Below are positions 26,613 through 35,804 of a stretch of DNA of 64,000 nucleotides, piece after piece. The notes under the pieces were generated by a model. That model did not search any database. It was not told where the DNA came from and saw only the letters and a program-made list of their open reading frames with translations. A program made the translations under genes and the position numbers. Source of the stretch: Clostridium fungisolvens (GTDB lineage Bacteria > Bacillota > Clostridia > Clostridiales > Clostridiaceae); assembly GCF_014193895.1 (NCBI RefSeq), contig NZ_BLZR01000001.1, forward strand, positions 248,001 through 312,000, written 5' to 3'. Every line of letters starts with the position of its first letter. Positions within the stretch are counted from its first letter, which is position 1.

Positions 26613-27168
26613 ATTCCAAATTAATCATTTCTATGATTTTTTCTGATCTTTCTTTTGTATTACCTTCAATAACTTTATAATTAACATTTTCTGAATCTAA
26701 AAAGTGCTTTATAGCATAATCAATGCCTTCGGCGGCAGTTTCATCTTGCCATCTTACGCCATCTTTAGTATATCCAAATTCTCTTGGCACAAAGAAGATA
26801 TGGTCATAATTGTCCAAATCTCTAAGAGCAAGAGCGTAAAGGTCCTTTAAGATTTCCTTATCTTTTGAAGTTCTTTTTTTATCACCTAACATAAAACGCC
26901 CATATATGTATGGTACAAAAGTAGCATAATCAGTTACAGCATAATCAAAACTACTTAATGAATCTTCTATGTTTTTTTGTCCTAAATAAATACCATATTG
27001 TTCAGCGATAGATTCTATCATGCCTTTTTCTCTAAGGTATTCAGTACTGTATTCACTTGCAGCACCTACATTTAAACCTTTAATTTTCAAATCTACGTAC
27101 AGTTGTTGTATTAATGTGGTTTTTCCACACCTAGGACCACCTAGAATTGCAATTCTAATTGGCATCAT
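26611..27168 (-). CDS. NadR/AAA_28-like P-loop ATPase
   Basis: A 185-residue soluble protein with a Walker A motif near the N-terminus (GGPRCGKTT, about residues 10-18). Downstream features are those of small P-loop kinases: EYSTEYLREKG, DYAVTDYATFVPYIYGR and DHIFFVPREFGYTKDGVRWQDE. The pattern (AAA_28, as in the ribosylnicotinamide kinase part of NadR) suggests phosphorylation of a nucleoside or small metabolite, but the substrate is unknown. GGGGGTTTA precedes two adjacent ATG codons and either may start. It is monocistronic and convergent with the GGDEF gene. Confidence 0.75.
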   Translation of the reverse strand: MMPIRIAILGGPRCGKTTLIQQLYVDLKIKGLNVGAASEYSTEYLREKGMIESIAEQYGIYLGQKNIEDSLSSFDYAVTDYATFVPYIYGRFMLGDKKRTSKDKEILKDLYALALRDLDNYDHIFFVPREFGYTKDGVRWQDETAAEGIDYAIKHFLDSENVNYKVIEGNTKERSEKIIEMINLE

Positions 27169-27885
27169 TAAACCCCCGAATAAATAATTTCCAACTCAAA
27201 TCTGGAATCTATAATTTTGTGAAAACAAGGTTATTATAGCAGTTTTGGACATGATTTTCAATTATGTAGATGTTCTAGATCCTTGATTTAAAAATATGTC
27301 AGCAATAATTTCAGAACCGAGATGAGTTTTGAAAACAAATTTCAGATTAATGTTTTTAATCTTTATATGAATTCAATGTTTTTATTAAGGTTTATACCTC
27401 ATTAGTATTAATAAAACATCTTAGAATAAAAGAAGATATTATACATCATTCTAATGAACTTACAAGGAACTAAATTGATTTAGTACAAATAAATATCCTT
27501 ACTTTAAATAACACTAATGAAATTAATTAAACTTCATGGTATAAATCGATTATTTAATATAACAAAGTTCATCATTATTTTATAAGGAAGTGATAAATCT
27601 TGTTATTAAATGCATTAATAACTGTTATGAATATATATTCAAAAAGTATATGGACAGGCTTATAATTATTTGTATGAAATTGCCAATTAGCTAATTAAAG
27701 AGAATTCATTATTAAAACTATATTAAATATTTATTTTAGAGTAAGTATAGCAATGTATGAAATAAGGCAATAATTATTATATGTAAAAAATTACATAAAA
27801 GTGTGAATAAGTTAAAAAAACAATAATATAATTTATTAAAATCATAAGAAGTATATGATGAAGTAATATCTATAGGAGGGGTAAT
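27169..27885. other. Long AT-rich intergenic region
   Basis: About 700 bases between divergent genes. I found no convincing repeat copy, terminator or open frame. A 21-codon frame from TTG at about 27600 (preceded by AAGGAAGTGATAA) is too short to call. Confidence 0.5.
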
Positions 27886-28137
27886 ATGAAAAAAGTAAAG
27901 ATGCCTAGACAATATAAATTTGCTGTTATTCTATATTCTGTAATAAGTATGGGGGCTGGAATTGCATTAACGATTTTAACTAGATACAACAGTAGCTTTA
28001 ACAATGATACTTTTACAAAGCAAAAGTTTGAAGTAAGTATAGCCATAATAGTGATAGGATTTTTGCTGCTGCTATATGGTATATTTTTCATTAAGGGATA
28101 TAAGAAGCCAAAGAAAGTAAAGGTTTTTGCAGATTAA
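27886..28137 (+). CDS. Small two-helix membrane protein, 83 aa
   Basis: Residues about 12-33 (FAVILYSVISMGAGIALTIL) and 49-70 (VSIAIIVIGFLLLLYGIFFIKG) are membrane helices. A short polar extracytoplasmic loop joins them, and the N- and C-termini are Lys-rich and predicted cytoplasmic. AGGAGGGGTAAT gives a very strong ribosome binding site. I recognise no family. It stands alone, with no tight operon partner. Confidence 0.75.
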   Translation: MKKVKMPRQYKFAVILYSVISMGAGIALTILTRYNSSFNNDTFTKQKFEVSIAIIVIGFLLLLYGIFFIKGYKKPKKVKVFAD

Positions 28138-28180
28138 ATTATTAGAAAACTCAATATATTATAATATACAAAAAAACGAG

Positions 28181-28193
28181 TGAAATCGTTTCA
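28181..28193. promoter_or_regulatory. Palindromic site TGAAATCGTTTCA upstream of the second Cof gene
   Basis: A perfect 13-base palindrome (5-bp arms around TCG) lies about 100 bases before the Cof-type gene at 28295. A near-identical TTGAAATCGTTTGAA lies at 46153-46167, upstream of the surface-protein gene. It may be an operator, but which regulator binds is unknown. Confidence 0.35.
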
Positions 28194-28294
28194 AAATAAA
28201 GGTGTTCTGGTATAGAAGTATATTTCCATTTAAAAGTAATCTGTACATAAGTGCTATAATGAACTCGTAATAATTTTACGGGAGTTGAGTATAT

Positions 28295-29101
28295 ATGTAC
28301 AAACTAATTGCAATAGATATGGATGGTACTTTACTAAAAGAAGATAAGACGGTTTCTGATATAACTAAAAGAGCGATAGCAAGAGCTAAAAAAAGAGGCG
28401 TAAAAGTTGTACTTGCTTCTGGAAGACCTATTGAAGGTATAACTAGATATTTAGAAGCTTTAAATTTAATTGATGAAGATGATTATGTATTAAGCTTTAA
28501 TGGAGCATTAATTCAAAATACAAAAACTAAGGAAGTAATTTCAAAGAATATATTAAAAGGTACAGATATAGCATACCTTTATGGACTAAGCAAGGAATTA
28601 GGAGTAAACATACATGCTTTTGATAAGACAGGATGTATAACTCCTAAGATGAGTAAATACACAGAAGTTGAAGGAACTATAAATGGTATTGATGTATCAG
28701 AAGTTGACTTTGATAAGGTAGATAGTGATGCAGATATATCAAAGATAATGATGATTGATGAGCCAGAAATACTACAAGCAGCTATAGAAAAGTTACCAAA
28801 AGAAGTTTATGACAAGTACACAGTTGTTAGAAGTGCTCCTTACTTCTTAGAATTTTTAAACAAGAAGAGTAATAAGGGTGAAGGTGTTAAAGCCCTTGCA
28901 GACTACCTAGGTATTAAGCAAGAAGAAGTTATTTGTGTAGGGGATGCAGGTAATGACTTACATATGATAGAATTTGCAGGACTTGGTGTTGCCATGGGCA
29001 ATGCTTTCGATGAAGTAAAGCAAATCGCTAACTATGTAACATCAACTAATGAAGATGATGGGGTTGCTGAAGTTATAGAAAAGTTTATATTAGCTTGCTA
29101 A
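28295..29101 (+). CDS. Cof-type HAD-superfamily phosphatase (YidA-like)
   Basis: A 268-residue soluble phosphatase. DMDGTLL (D8, D10) holds the nucleophile and acid/base. ASGR is motif II. NKKSNKGEGVKAL provides the motif III lysine, and GDAGNDLHMIEFAGLGVAMGNA is motif IV. A C2B cap sits between motifs II and III. The closest described group is YidA, which acts on sugar phosphates, but I cannot assign the substrate. GGGAGTTGAG precedes the ATG. It is monocistronic, with a terminator at 29205. Confidence 0.92.
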   Translation: MYKLIAIDMDGTLLKEDKTVSDITKRAIARAKKRGVKVVLASGRPIEGITRYLEALNLIDEDDYVLSFNGALIQNTKTKEVISKNILKGTDIAYLYGLSKELGVNIHAFDKTGCITPKMSKYTEVEGTINGIDVSEVDFDKVDSDADISKIMMIDEPEILQAAIEKLPKEVYDKYTVVRSAPYFLEFLNKKSNKGEGVKALADYLGIKQEEVICVGDAGNDLHMIEFAGLGVAMGNAFDEVKQIANYVTSTNEDDGVAEVIEKFILAC

Positions 29102-29204
29102 AGCTAAAGATATACCGATTCCATCATTGGACTCAAAATAGAAATTTCGATGAAGCGACAAAGCTTTATTTGATAAAATTAAATATGAATTAGTTTAATA
29201 GAAA

Positions 29205-29247
29205 AGAATTGATCAATTTGTTTTACAGTTGATCAGTTCTTTTTTTA
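29205..29247 (+). terminator. Intrinsic terminator of the second Cof gene
   Basis: Stem AGAATTGATCAA / TTGATCAGTTCT with a 12-nt loop and seven Ts. The remaining bases to 29488 show no other feature I can support. Confidence 0.85.
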
Positions 29248-29488
29248 CTATATTAAGAATCAAAAAAATCATGTTAGCTGAACCGAAGTGCTTCAATGGT
29301 TTTAGAAGTTTTATGGCTATATAGTAAAAAACAGAACTTATTTACAGAAAAGTTTCCCTATAAAATATAACAATTCCTATACAGCTTGAAATATCCTTTT
29401 ACATTATTATTGATATTAGATATCATATATATAATAAGAAATAATAACAGAAATTATAATAAGTTTTTGCATATGGAAGGAGAATATT

Positions 29489-32400
29489 TTGCTATTAAAA
29501 AAATTAAAAATAGGACAAAAATTGTTTTTAGGGTTTGGAATTGTGACCATGATCATGATTATGGTAATAGCATATTCATATATAAATTTTCGAAAAGAAT
29601 CAGAAGCTGTGGATTGGAGTGTTCATAGTTATAAGGTGATTAGTGAATCTGATGCTATACTTACGAGTTTGATTAATATGGAGACCGGTGCAAGAGGTTA
29701 TGTAATAACTGGTGATAAAACTTTTTTAGAACCCTTTTATAAAGGGAAAGTTGATTATCAAGATCACTATACGAAAATGCAAGAACTGTCTAAAGATAGT
29801 CCAGATCAACTTATAAGACTTGCTATGGTGGATAAATACTATAAGGAATGGTCTGAATGGGAAGATAAAGATATAATAGCTGTCAGAGAAAACGTTTCTT
29901 CTGGAACATCTCAAATATCTGATTTAATCAAAACTATTCAATCAGGATTCGGCAAACAAAAGATGGACAGTATACGAGGAGTTCTAAATGATATTAATCA
30001 GAAAGAATATAAGACCTTAGGGGAGAGAGATAATGCTTTAAAGATAATGGAGAGGCAAACCCAATATATTATGACCTCAGGTGGTGGATTTGCAACAATA
30101 CTCGCATTTATTATAGCGGCCTTAGTAATTAGAATGGTTGTTAATCCTGTGAGAATTGTTACTAATACTTTTAAGGAGATAGCTGAAGGTGATGTAGATC
30201 TAGAAGTTAGATTAAATATAGATTCAAAAGATGAATTAGGGGATATGTCTAAAAACTTTAATAAATTTATGACGAAGCTTAAAGAATTAATAGACGGAAA
30301 TAAAAATGAAACTTGGTTAAAGGTAGGAAAAGCAGAACTAAATGAACATATTAGAGGAAAACAAGATATTGAAGAATTATCTAGAGATATTATTAAGCAT
30401 ATTTCAAAATATACTGAAGCTCAAATTGGGGCGCTTTATATTAGAAATGAAGATGAAGTGTTTAAGAGAATCGGAAGTTATTGTTATAGGGAAAATGAAA
30501 AAACAATAAGTGAATTTAAATCTGGAGAGGGAATTGTAGGACAGGTAGCTTTAGAGAAACAACCAATAATAATAAGAGATGTGCCAGAAGATTACATGAA
30601 AATAGTTTCTGGATTAGGGGAGGTATCGCCTAATAATATATTGGTAGTTCCTTGTATGTATGAGGGAAATGTTGAAGCAATAATAGAAATTGGTGTATTG
30701 GGTAAATTAAGTGATTTAAAATTGCAGTTTGTTAATCAAATAAGTTCAAATGTAGCGATGAGTATAAATTCATTAAAAGCACAGATTAAGATGAATGAAT
30801 TATTAAACAAGACTTTAATACAATCCGAAGAGCTACAGGCACAACAGGAAGAGTTAAGACAAAATAATACTGAACTAAGCCTACAGACAAAAGCTTTAAA
30901 AGCATCAGAGGAAAGTTTGCAGGTTCAACAAGAAGAACTGAAAATGATAAATGAAGAATTAGAAGAGAAAACACAAATACTAGAGGAACAAAAGAAAAAT
31001 ATAATAACCAAGAATAAAAATTTAGAAAAAGCTAAACTAGATATTCAAGAAAAAGCTGATGAACTTGAATTAGCTAATAAATATAAATCAGAATTTCTGG
31101 CTAATATGTCTCATGAGCTTAGAACTCCATTGAATAGTATATTGGTTTTATCAAAACTACTTGGAGAGAAGAAGCTGAATGAGCCGGTCACAGAGAAGCA
31201 ACTTGAATATGCGAAAACAATTAATTCATCAGGTAAGGATCTATTGAATATTATTAATGATATTTTGGATATATCAAAGGTTGAAGCGGGAAAGTTAGAT
31301 ATTTCTATTGAAAAAGTAGATATATATGATTTTGTAGATCAATTAAATAGATCATTCATGCCAATAGCTAATGAAAAACAAATTAAGTTTAACATACAAT
31401 TAGGCAAGCATTTGCCTAAATTCATAAATACAGATGAACAAAGACTTAAGCAAATAGTGAATAATCTATTGTCAAATGCTTTCAAGTTTACTAGTGCAGG
31501 AGAAGTTGCTATAAATATAAGTTCTTCCAGTAAGTTAGAAGTCAGTGATACTCATCAAGAAAGCCAGTCTTTTAAACAGGAAAGATGCAAGTACATAAAT
31601 ATATCTATATCTGATACGGGTATAGGTATACCAAAAGATAAGCAAGATATAATTTTTGAAGCCTTTAAACAAGCAGACGGAAGTACCAGTAGAAAGTATG
31701 GAGGAACGGGACTGGGGCTATCTATATCTAGACAACTAGCGCAACTTCTTGGTGGAGCAATAACACTAGAAAGCGAAGTGGGACGAGGAAGTAACTTCAA
31801 ACTAACTATGCCTGTGGATTATTATAATAGCTTGGAATCCGTAGATATTAGCGATGATAATATAAATACTGATATTTTAAGAAAAGCTTCATTGGAAGTG
31901 GTTGCAGAAACTGATTTTATAAATTTACCTAAAGAAGAGGCTATAGCAAACAATCAATATAAAGATATAATAGCATATGATGAAAAATCAATACTTATAA
32001 TTGAAGACAATGAACAATTTGTAAGCGTTCTTTCGGAACTTATTATTGAAAAAGGTTATATGACAATAGTAGCATTAAATGGACAAGACGGAATAGAGAA
32101 AGCTATTAAGCATAGACCTCAAGCAATACTACTAGATATAGGACTTCCAGATATAAATGGATGGAAGGTTTTAGAGATGCTTCAACACAATATTGTCACT
32201 AAGAACATTCCAGTACACATAATATCCGGTAGAGAAGATATCATGCAGCGTAAGGATATGAACAACTTAATTGGTTATCTAAAAAAACCAGTGGATATGA
32301 ATGAACTTAATACAGTGTTTATTAAGATTGAAAAAGAAAACTTAAAACAAGGTAGCAAGGTTCTTATTGCTAATGAAAGTGATGATGAAGCTGCTGCAAT

Positions 32401-33157
32401 TGTTAACATCTTAGAGGAAAAAGGCTGTAAGTGTTATATTTCAAATAGTGGATCGGAAGTGGAAAGCCTTCTGGGGGCTCATAAATTTGATTGCTTGATT
32501 TTAGATCTGCAACTTAAAGATATGGGAGCTTTAGAGCTATTGACTAGGCTAAGATATGATAATTACATAACTATACCTATAATAATATACACCAATAAAA
32601 GAATTGCAAAAGAAGACGCAGAAAATCTTAACAAGTATGCAGATAGTATTATAATAAAAGGAAATTATTCTGTTGAACGATTGATTGATGAAGCTAGCTT
32701 GTTTATACATAGCTTAGATAATAAAAGCAATAGTAAAGATATTGAATTGAAAGATATAGATTACGATAAAGAGGATTGTCTAAAAGATAAAAAAGTTCTT
32801 ATTGTAGATGATGATATGAGAAATGTATTTGCTCTTTCAAATATTTTAGAAAACAATGGTCTGAAAGTAATTGTTGGACGAAATGGTAATGAAGCTATGG
32901 AAAGGTTTGAGCAACATCCTGATACAGATTTAGTTTTAATGGATGTAATGATGCCAGAGATGGATGGATACGATGCTATGAGAGAGCTGAGAGAAAAAGA
33001 GAAAAATCGAAGAATACCTATAATAGCAATAACTGCAAAGGCAATGAAGGATGACAGACAAAAATGTATAGAAGCTGGTGCTGATGATTACTTAACCAAG
33101 CCTATTGATATGGATAAACTTATTTCACTTTTAAGGGTGTGGTTATATAAATGCTAA
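29489..33157 (+). CDS. Hybrid sensor histidine kinase (CHASE3-HAMP-GAF-HisKA-HATPase-REC-REC-REC)
   Basis: A 1222-residue membrane kinase. A first helix (about 12-32), an extracytoplasmic CHASE3 domain (about 38-180; METGARGYVITGD is its signature) and a second helix (about 195-215) lead to HAMP (to about 265), GAF (about 285-425) and a long glutamine-rich coiled coil (430-540). HisKA has H542 in MSHELRTPLN, followed by HATPase with GTGLGLSI. Three receivers follow with Asp at D883, D1006 and D1152; the middle one is diverged and the last has canonical IVDDD and DVMMPEMDGY. The TTG start at 29489 follows GGAAGGAG. The gene overlaps cheR by 7 bases. Multi-receiver kinases of this kind usually integrate stress or envelope signals; the ligand is unknown. 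Confidence 0.93.
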   Translation: MLLKKLKIGQKLFLGFGIVTMIMIMVIAYSYINFRKESEAVDWSVHSYKVISESDAILTSLINMETGARGYVITGDKTFLEPFYKGKVDYQDHYTKMQELSKDSPDQLIRLAMVDKYYKEWSEWEDKDIIAVRENVSSGTSQISDLIKTIQSGFGKQKMDSIRGVLNDINQKEYKTLGERDNALKIMERQTQYIMTSGGGFATILAFIIAALVIRMVVNPVRIVTNTFKEIAEGDVDLEVRLNIDSKDELGDMSKNFNKFMTKLKELIDGNKNETWLKVGKAELNEHIRGKQDIEELSRDIIKHISKYTEAQIGALYIRNEDEVFKRIGSYCYRENEKTISEFKSGEGIVGQVALEKQPIIIRDVPEDYMKIVSGLGEVSPNNILVVPCMYEGNVEAIIEIGVLGKLSDLKLQFVNQISSNVAMSINSLKAQIKMNELLNKTLIQSEELQAQQEELRQNNTELSLQTKALKASEESLQVQQEELKMINEELEEKTQILEEQKKNIITKNKNLEKAKLDIQEKADELELANKYKSEFLANMSHELRTPLNSILVLSKLLGEKKLNEPVTEKQLEYAKTINSSGKDLLNIINDILDISKVEAGKLDISIEKVDIYDFVDQLNRSFMPIANEKQIKFNIQLGKHLPKFINTDEQRLKQIVNNLLSNAFKFTSAGEVAINISSSSKLEVSDTHQESQSFKQERCKYINISISDTGIGIPKDKQDIIFEAFKQADGSTSRKYGGTGLGLSISRQLAQLLGGAITLESEVGRGSNFKLTMPVDYYNSLESVDISDDNINTDILRKASLEVVAETDFINLPKEEAIANNQYKDIIAYDEKSILIIEDNEQFVSVLSELIIEKGYMTIVALNGQDGIEKAIKHRPQAILLDIGLPDINGWKVLEMLQHNIVTKNIPVHIISGREDIMQRKDMNNLIGYLKKPVDMNELNTVFIKIEKENLKQGSKVLIANESDDEAAAIVNILEEKGCKCYISNSGSEVESLLGAHKFDCLILDLQLKDMGALELLTRLRYDNYITIPIIIYTNKRIAKEDAENLNKYADSIIIKGNYSVERLIDEASLFIHSLDNKSNSKDIELKDIDYDKEDCLKDKKVLIVDDDMRNVFALSNILENNGLKVIVGRNGNEAMERFEQHPDTDLVLMDVMMPEMDGYDAMRELREKEKNRRIPIIAITAKAMKDDRQKCIEAGADDYLTKPIDMDKLISLLRVWLYKC

Positions 33158-33999
33158 AAGATCTTGATATATATAAACAAGAAAATGAAGATATAGAAAT
33201 TTCACTTTTACTTGAGGGAGTATATTTAAAATATGGATATGACTTTAGAAACTATTCTAGAGCACACGTTAAAAGAAGGATTCTTAAGAGGATGCTTGAA
33301 GAAAACATAGAAAGTATATCCTATATGCAATATAAAATCCTATATGACAAAAGCTTTTTTTATAGAATGCTAGGAGATCTTTCTATAAATGTTACTGAAA
33401 TGTTTCGTGATCCTAGTTTCTATAATGAGTTTAGAGAGAAAGTTGTGCCTATTTTAAAAACATATCCCTTTGTTAAGATATGGCATGCTGGCTGTTCTAC
33501 CGGAGAAGAAGTTTATTCCATGGCAATTTTATTGAAAGAGGAAGGCTTGTATGAGCAAACACAAATTTATGCCACAGATTTTAATAACGAAGTTTTAAAA
33601 AAAGCTAAAGAAGGCATATACTCTATCGATGATATTAAAAAGTATACTTACAACTATCAGAAGTCTGGAGGAAAAAATTCTTTTTCTGATTATTACATAG
33701 CAAAATATAATTCTGTGATAATGGATCAGGCACTTAAGAAAAAAATAACTTTTGCTGATCATAACCTAGTAACTGATGGAATCTTTGCTGAAGTGAATGT
33801 TGTAATATGCCGTAATGTTCTTATATATTTTAATGGACAACTACAGGATAAGGTACTGGATTTATTTTCAGATAGTTTATGTAATGGAGGATTTCTTTGT
33901 TTAGGCTCAAGAGAAAGTATTAAACACTCAAATAACATAGATAGGTTTAAGGAATTTGATTATTCGGAAAGAATTTATAGAAAGAAGTATGGAGAATGA
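33151..33999 (+). CDS. cheR: CheR-type protein-glutamate methyltransferase
   Basis: A 282-residue enzyme of the CheR family, which methylates glutamates using S-adenosylmethionine. The N-terminal helical domain (YSRAHVKRRILKRM) is followed by the SAM-binding fold with IWHAGCSTGEEVYSMAI, ATDFNNEVL and CRNVLIYF. NVTEMFRDPSFY is also typical. There is no chemoreceptor gene in this operon. The likely substrate is therefore the coiled coil of the neighbouring kinase, or a protein encoded elsewhere. The start overlaps the kinase's last codons, which implies coupled translation. Confidence 0.93.
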   Translation: MLKDLDIYKQENEDIEISLLLEGVYLKYGYDFRNYSRAHVKRRILKRMLEENIESISYMQYKILYDKSFFYRMLGDLSINVTEMFRDPSFYNEFREKVVPILKTYPFVKIWHAGCSTGEEVYSMAILLKEEGLYEQTQIYATDFNNEVLKKAKEGIYSIDDIKKYTYNYQKSGGKNSFSDYYIAKYNSVIMDQALKKKITFADHNLVTDGIFAEVNVVICRNVLIYFNGQLQDKVLDLFSDSLCNGGFLCLGSRESIKHSNNIDRFKEFDYSERIYRKKYGE

Positions 34000-34032
34000 T
34001 TTATAAAATTTAATTAAAGCTGGAGAATTATT

Positions 34033-34617
34033 ATGAAGTTTAGATGTGTGGTTATTGGGGCATCGGCTGGGGGAATTGAGGCTATAGCAACCATATTAAA
34101 AGTTATAAACAGAGATTTTCCTGTTCCTATAGTAATAGTACAGCATTTGAGCCCTGAATCCGATGGCTATTTAATTAAATATTTTGATAGTATATGCAGG
34201 CTTAAGGTGAAAGAAGCGGAGGAAAAAGAAAAAATTACTTCAGGATATGTATATATAGCTCCTCCAAATTATCACCTTTTGATTGAGAAAGATGAAACTT
34301 TATCATTGACAGTAGAAGATAAAGAAAACTATTCAAGACCTTCTATAGATGTACTTTTTGAAACTGCCAGTGACTGCTTTAAGCATAAGCTTATAGGAGT
34401 CATATTGACCGGTGCAAATGGTGATGGAAGTAAGGGGTTGAAAACAATAAAGCAGTACGGGGGAATGGCTATAATCGAAGATCCAAATACTGCCGCGGTA
34501 AGTCTGATGCCTCAGATTGCTTCAAAAACCTTGCAGGCAGATTATATAATTCCTTTGGGGAAAATTGTCGAAAAATTGATTGAATTAACGATTACAAATG
34601 GATATAATGAGTACTGA
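34033..34617 (+). CDS. cheB: CheB-type protein-glutamate methylesterase without receiver domain
   Basis: A 194-residue catalytic domain only; classical CheB is about 350 residues with an N-terminal receiver. The catalytic triad is visible: S11 in GASAGG, H38 in VQHLSPESDG and D131 in TGANGDGSKGL. It reverses CheR methylation by hydrolysing glutamyl methyl esters. GGAGAAT lies just before the ATG. With no receiver it cannot be controlled by phosphorylation in the usual way; regulation may come through the kinase complex. It sits 33 bases after cheR. Confidence 0.93.
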   Translation: MKFRCVVIGASAGGIEAIATILKVINRDFPVPIVIVQHLSPESDGYLIKYFDSICRLKVKEAEEKEKITSGYVYIAPPNYHLLIEKDETLSLTVEDKENYSRPSIDVLFETASDCFKHKLIGVILTGANGDGSKGLKTIKQYGGMAIIEDPNTAAVSLMPQIASKTLQADYIIPLGKIVEKLIELTITNGYNEY

Positions 34618-34710
34618 TAAATAAAAATTTATTTTAAAAATCGTATATGTTTTAAAATTGTATATATTTTATTAGTTATAGATGCAGTTGATTATATTGG
34701 GGAGATGAAA

Positions 34711-35691
34711 ATGAGTAACAAGGATAAGATGAATATATTAATAGTAGACGATAGATACGATAATTTACTGGTTTTAGAAAGTCTTTTAGAGCATATGGAC
34801 TGCAATATTATTAAAGCAACCTCTGGAAATGAAGCTTTAAGTTTAATGTTTGATTATGATTTTGCACTAGTTCTCCTAGATGTTCAGATGCCAAATATGG
34901 ATGGGTTTGAAACCGCAGAGCTTATGAGGGGGAACTCTAAGACTCGATACGTACCTATAATTTTTGTCACTGCAATAAGCAAAGAACCTAGTTGTATATT
35001 TGCAGGCTACGAAAAAGGTGCAGTGGACTATTTGTTTAAACCAATTGAACCGGTAATACTTCAAAGTAAGGTGAATGTGTTCTTAGAACTTTATAATCAA
35101 AAGAGACTTTATGAAGATCAAACAAAGCTTCTAGAGTTAAAGATAAAGGAGCTAACAAAGCTCCAGCAAGATAATCATAAGCTACAAAATTTATCTACCA
35201 CTGATGGACTCACTGGTATACCAAATAGGAGAGCTTTTGATAATTACCTCAGTATGACCTTAAGGAACTGTGAACGTTCTAAAAAGCCAGCTTCATTAAT
35301 AATGGCTGATATAGATTTTTTTAAGGCGTATAACGATAACTATGGTCATCTAAAGGGAGATGATTGCCTTATCCAAGTGGCAAATTCTATTATTTCATCA
35401 GTGAATAGACCACTTGATTTTGCTGCAAGATATGGTGGAGAAGAGTTTGCGGTGATCTTACCTGAAACAACAGCAGAGCAGGCTAAGGTAATAGCAGAGA
35501 ACATAATAGAGGATCTAAAGGAATTGGAGCTTAAGCATGAATACTCATCAGTATCTCAATTTGTTACCCTAAGCTTAGGGGTTAGCGAAATAGTTCCTGA
35601 TGAAGTCTATTCAATGGATAGCTTTATAGAAAATGCGGACAAGGCTTTATATAGAGCTAAGAAAAATGGTAGAAATCAAGTAGGTTGTTAA
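34711..35691 (+). CDS. Response regulator diguanylate cyclase (REC-GGDEF)
   Basis: A 326-residue protein, the likely output of the operon. The receiver domain (1-125) has D57 in LLDVQMPNMDG and the terminal Lys in LFKPIEP. A short coiled coil (130-160) links to GGDEF (about 165-325), where the active motif reads GGEEF (242-246). RPLD (233-236) lies exactly five residues before it, an intact product-inhibition site, so feedback by c-di-GMP is expected. The ATG at 34711 is chosen over 34705 because GGGGAG needs that spacing. It lies 94 bases after cheB with no terminator between, so it is probably co-transcribed. Confidence 0.92.
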   Translation: MSNKDKMNILIVDDRYDNLLVLESLLEHMDCNIIKATSGNEALSLMFDYDFALVLLDVQMPNMDGFETAELMRGNSKTRYVPIIFVTAISKEPSCIFAGYEKGAVDYLFKPIEPVILQSKVNVFLELYNQKRLYEDQTKLLELKIKELTKLQQDNHKLQNLSTTDGLTGIPNRRAFDNYLSMTLRNCERSKKPASLIMADIDFFKAYNDNYGHLKGDDCLIQVANSIISSVNRPLDFAARYGGEEFAVILPETTAEQAKVIAENIIEDLKELELKHEYSSVSQFVTLSLGVSEIVPDEVYSMDSFIENADKALYRAKKNGRNQVGC

Positions 35692-35728
35692 AATATAAAA
35701 ATCAATAATTACATAAAAAACTAACAGC

Positions 35729-35771
35729 AAAGGCGCAGATATACTTTTTATCTATATCTACGCCTTATTAT
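35729..35771. terminator. Terminator between convergent genes
   Basis: Stem AAGGCGcAGATATA / TATCTaCGCCTT followed by ATTATT. It closes the signalling operon and may also serve the convergent gene at 35805. Confidence 0.65.
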
Positions 35772-35804
35772 TGTAATTAAAAAGTACTTTGACTAAGCAG
35801 AGGA

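Noticed and set aside
27600..27665. A 21-codon frame preceded by AAGGAAGTGATAA
   Set aside because: It is too short to support. It lacks a clear promoter and terminator, and a chance frame is likely in this AT-rich gap.
29386..29628. Plus-strand frame of 80 codons
   Set aside because: It overlaps the start of the hybrid kinase in another frame and has no ribosome binding site.
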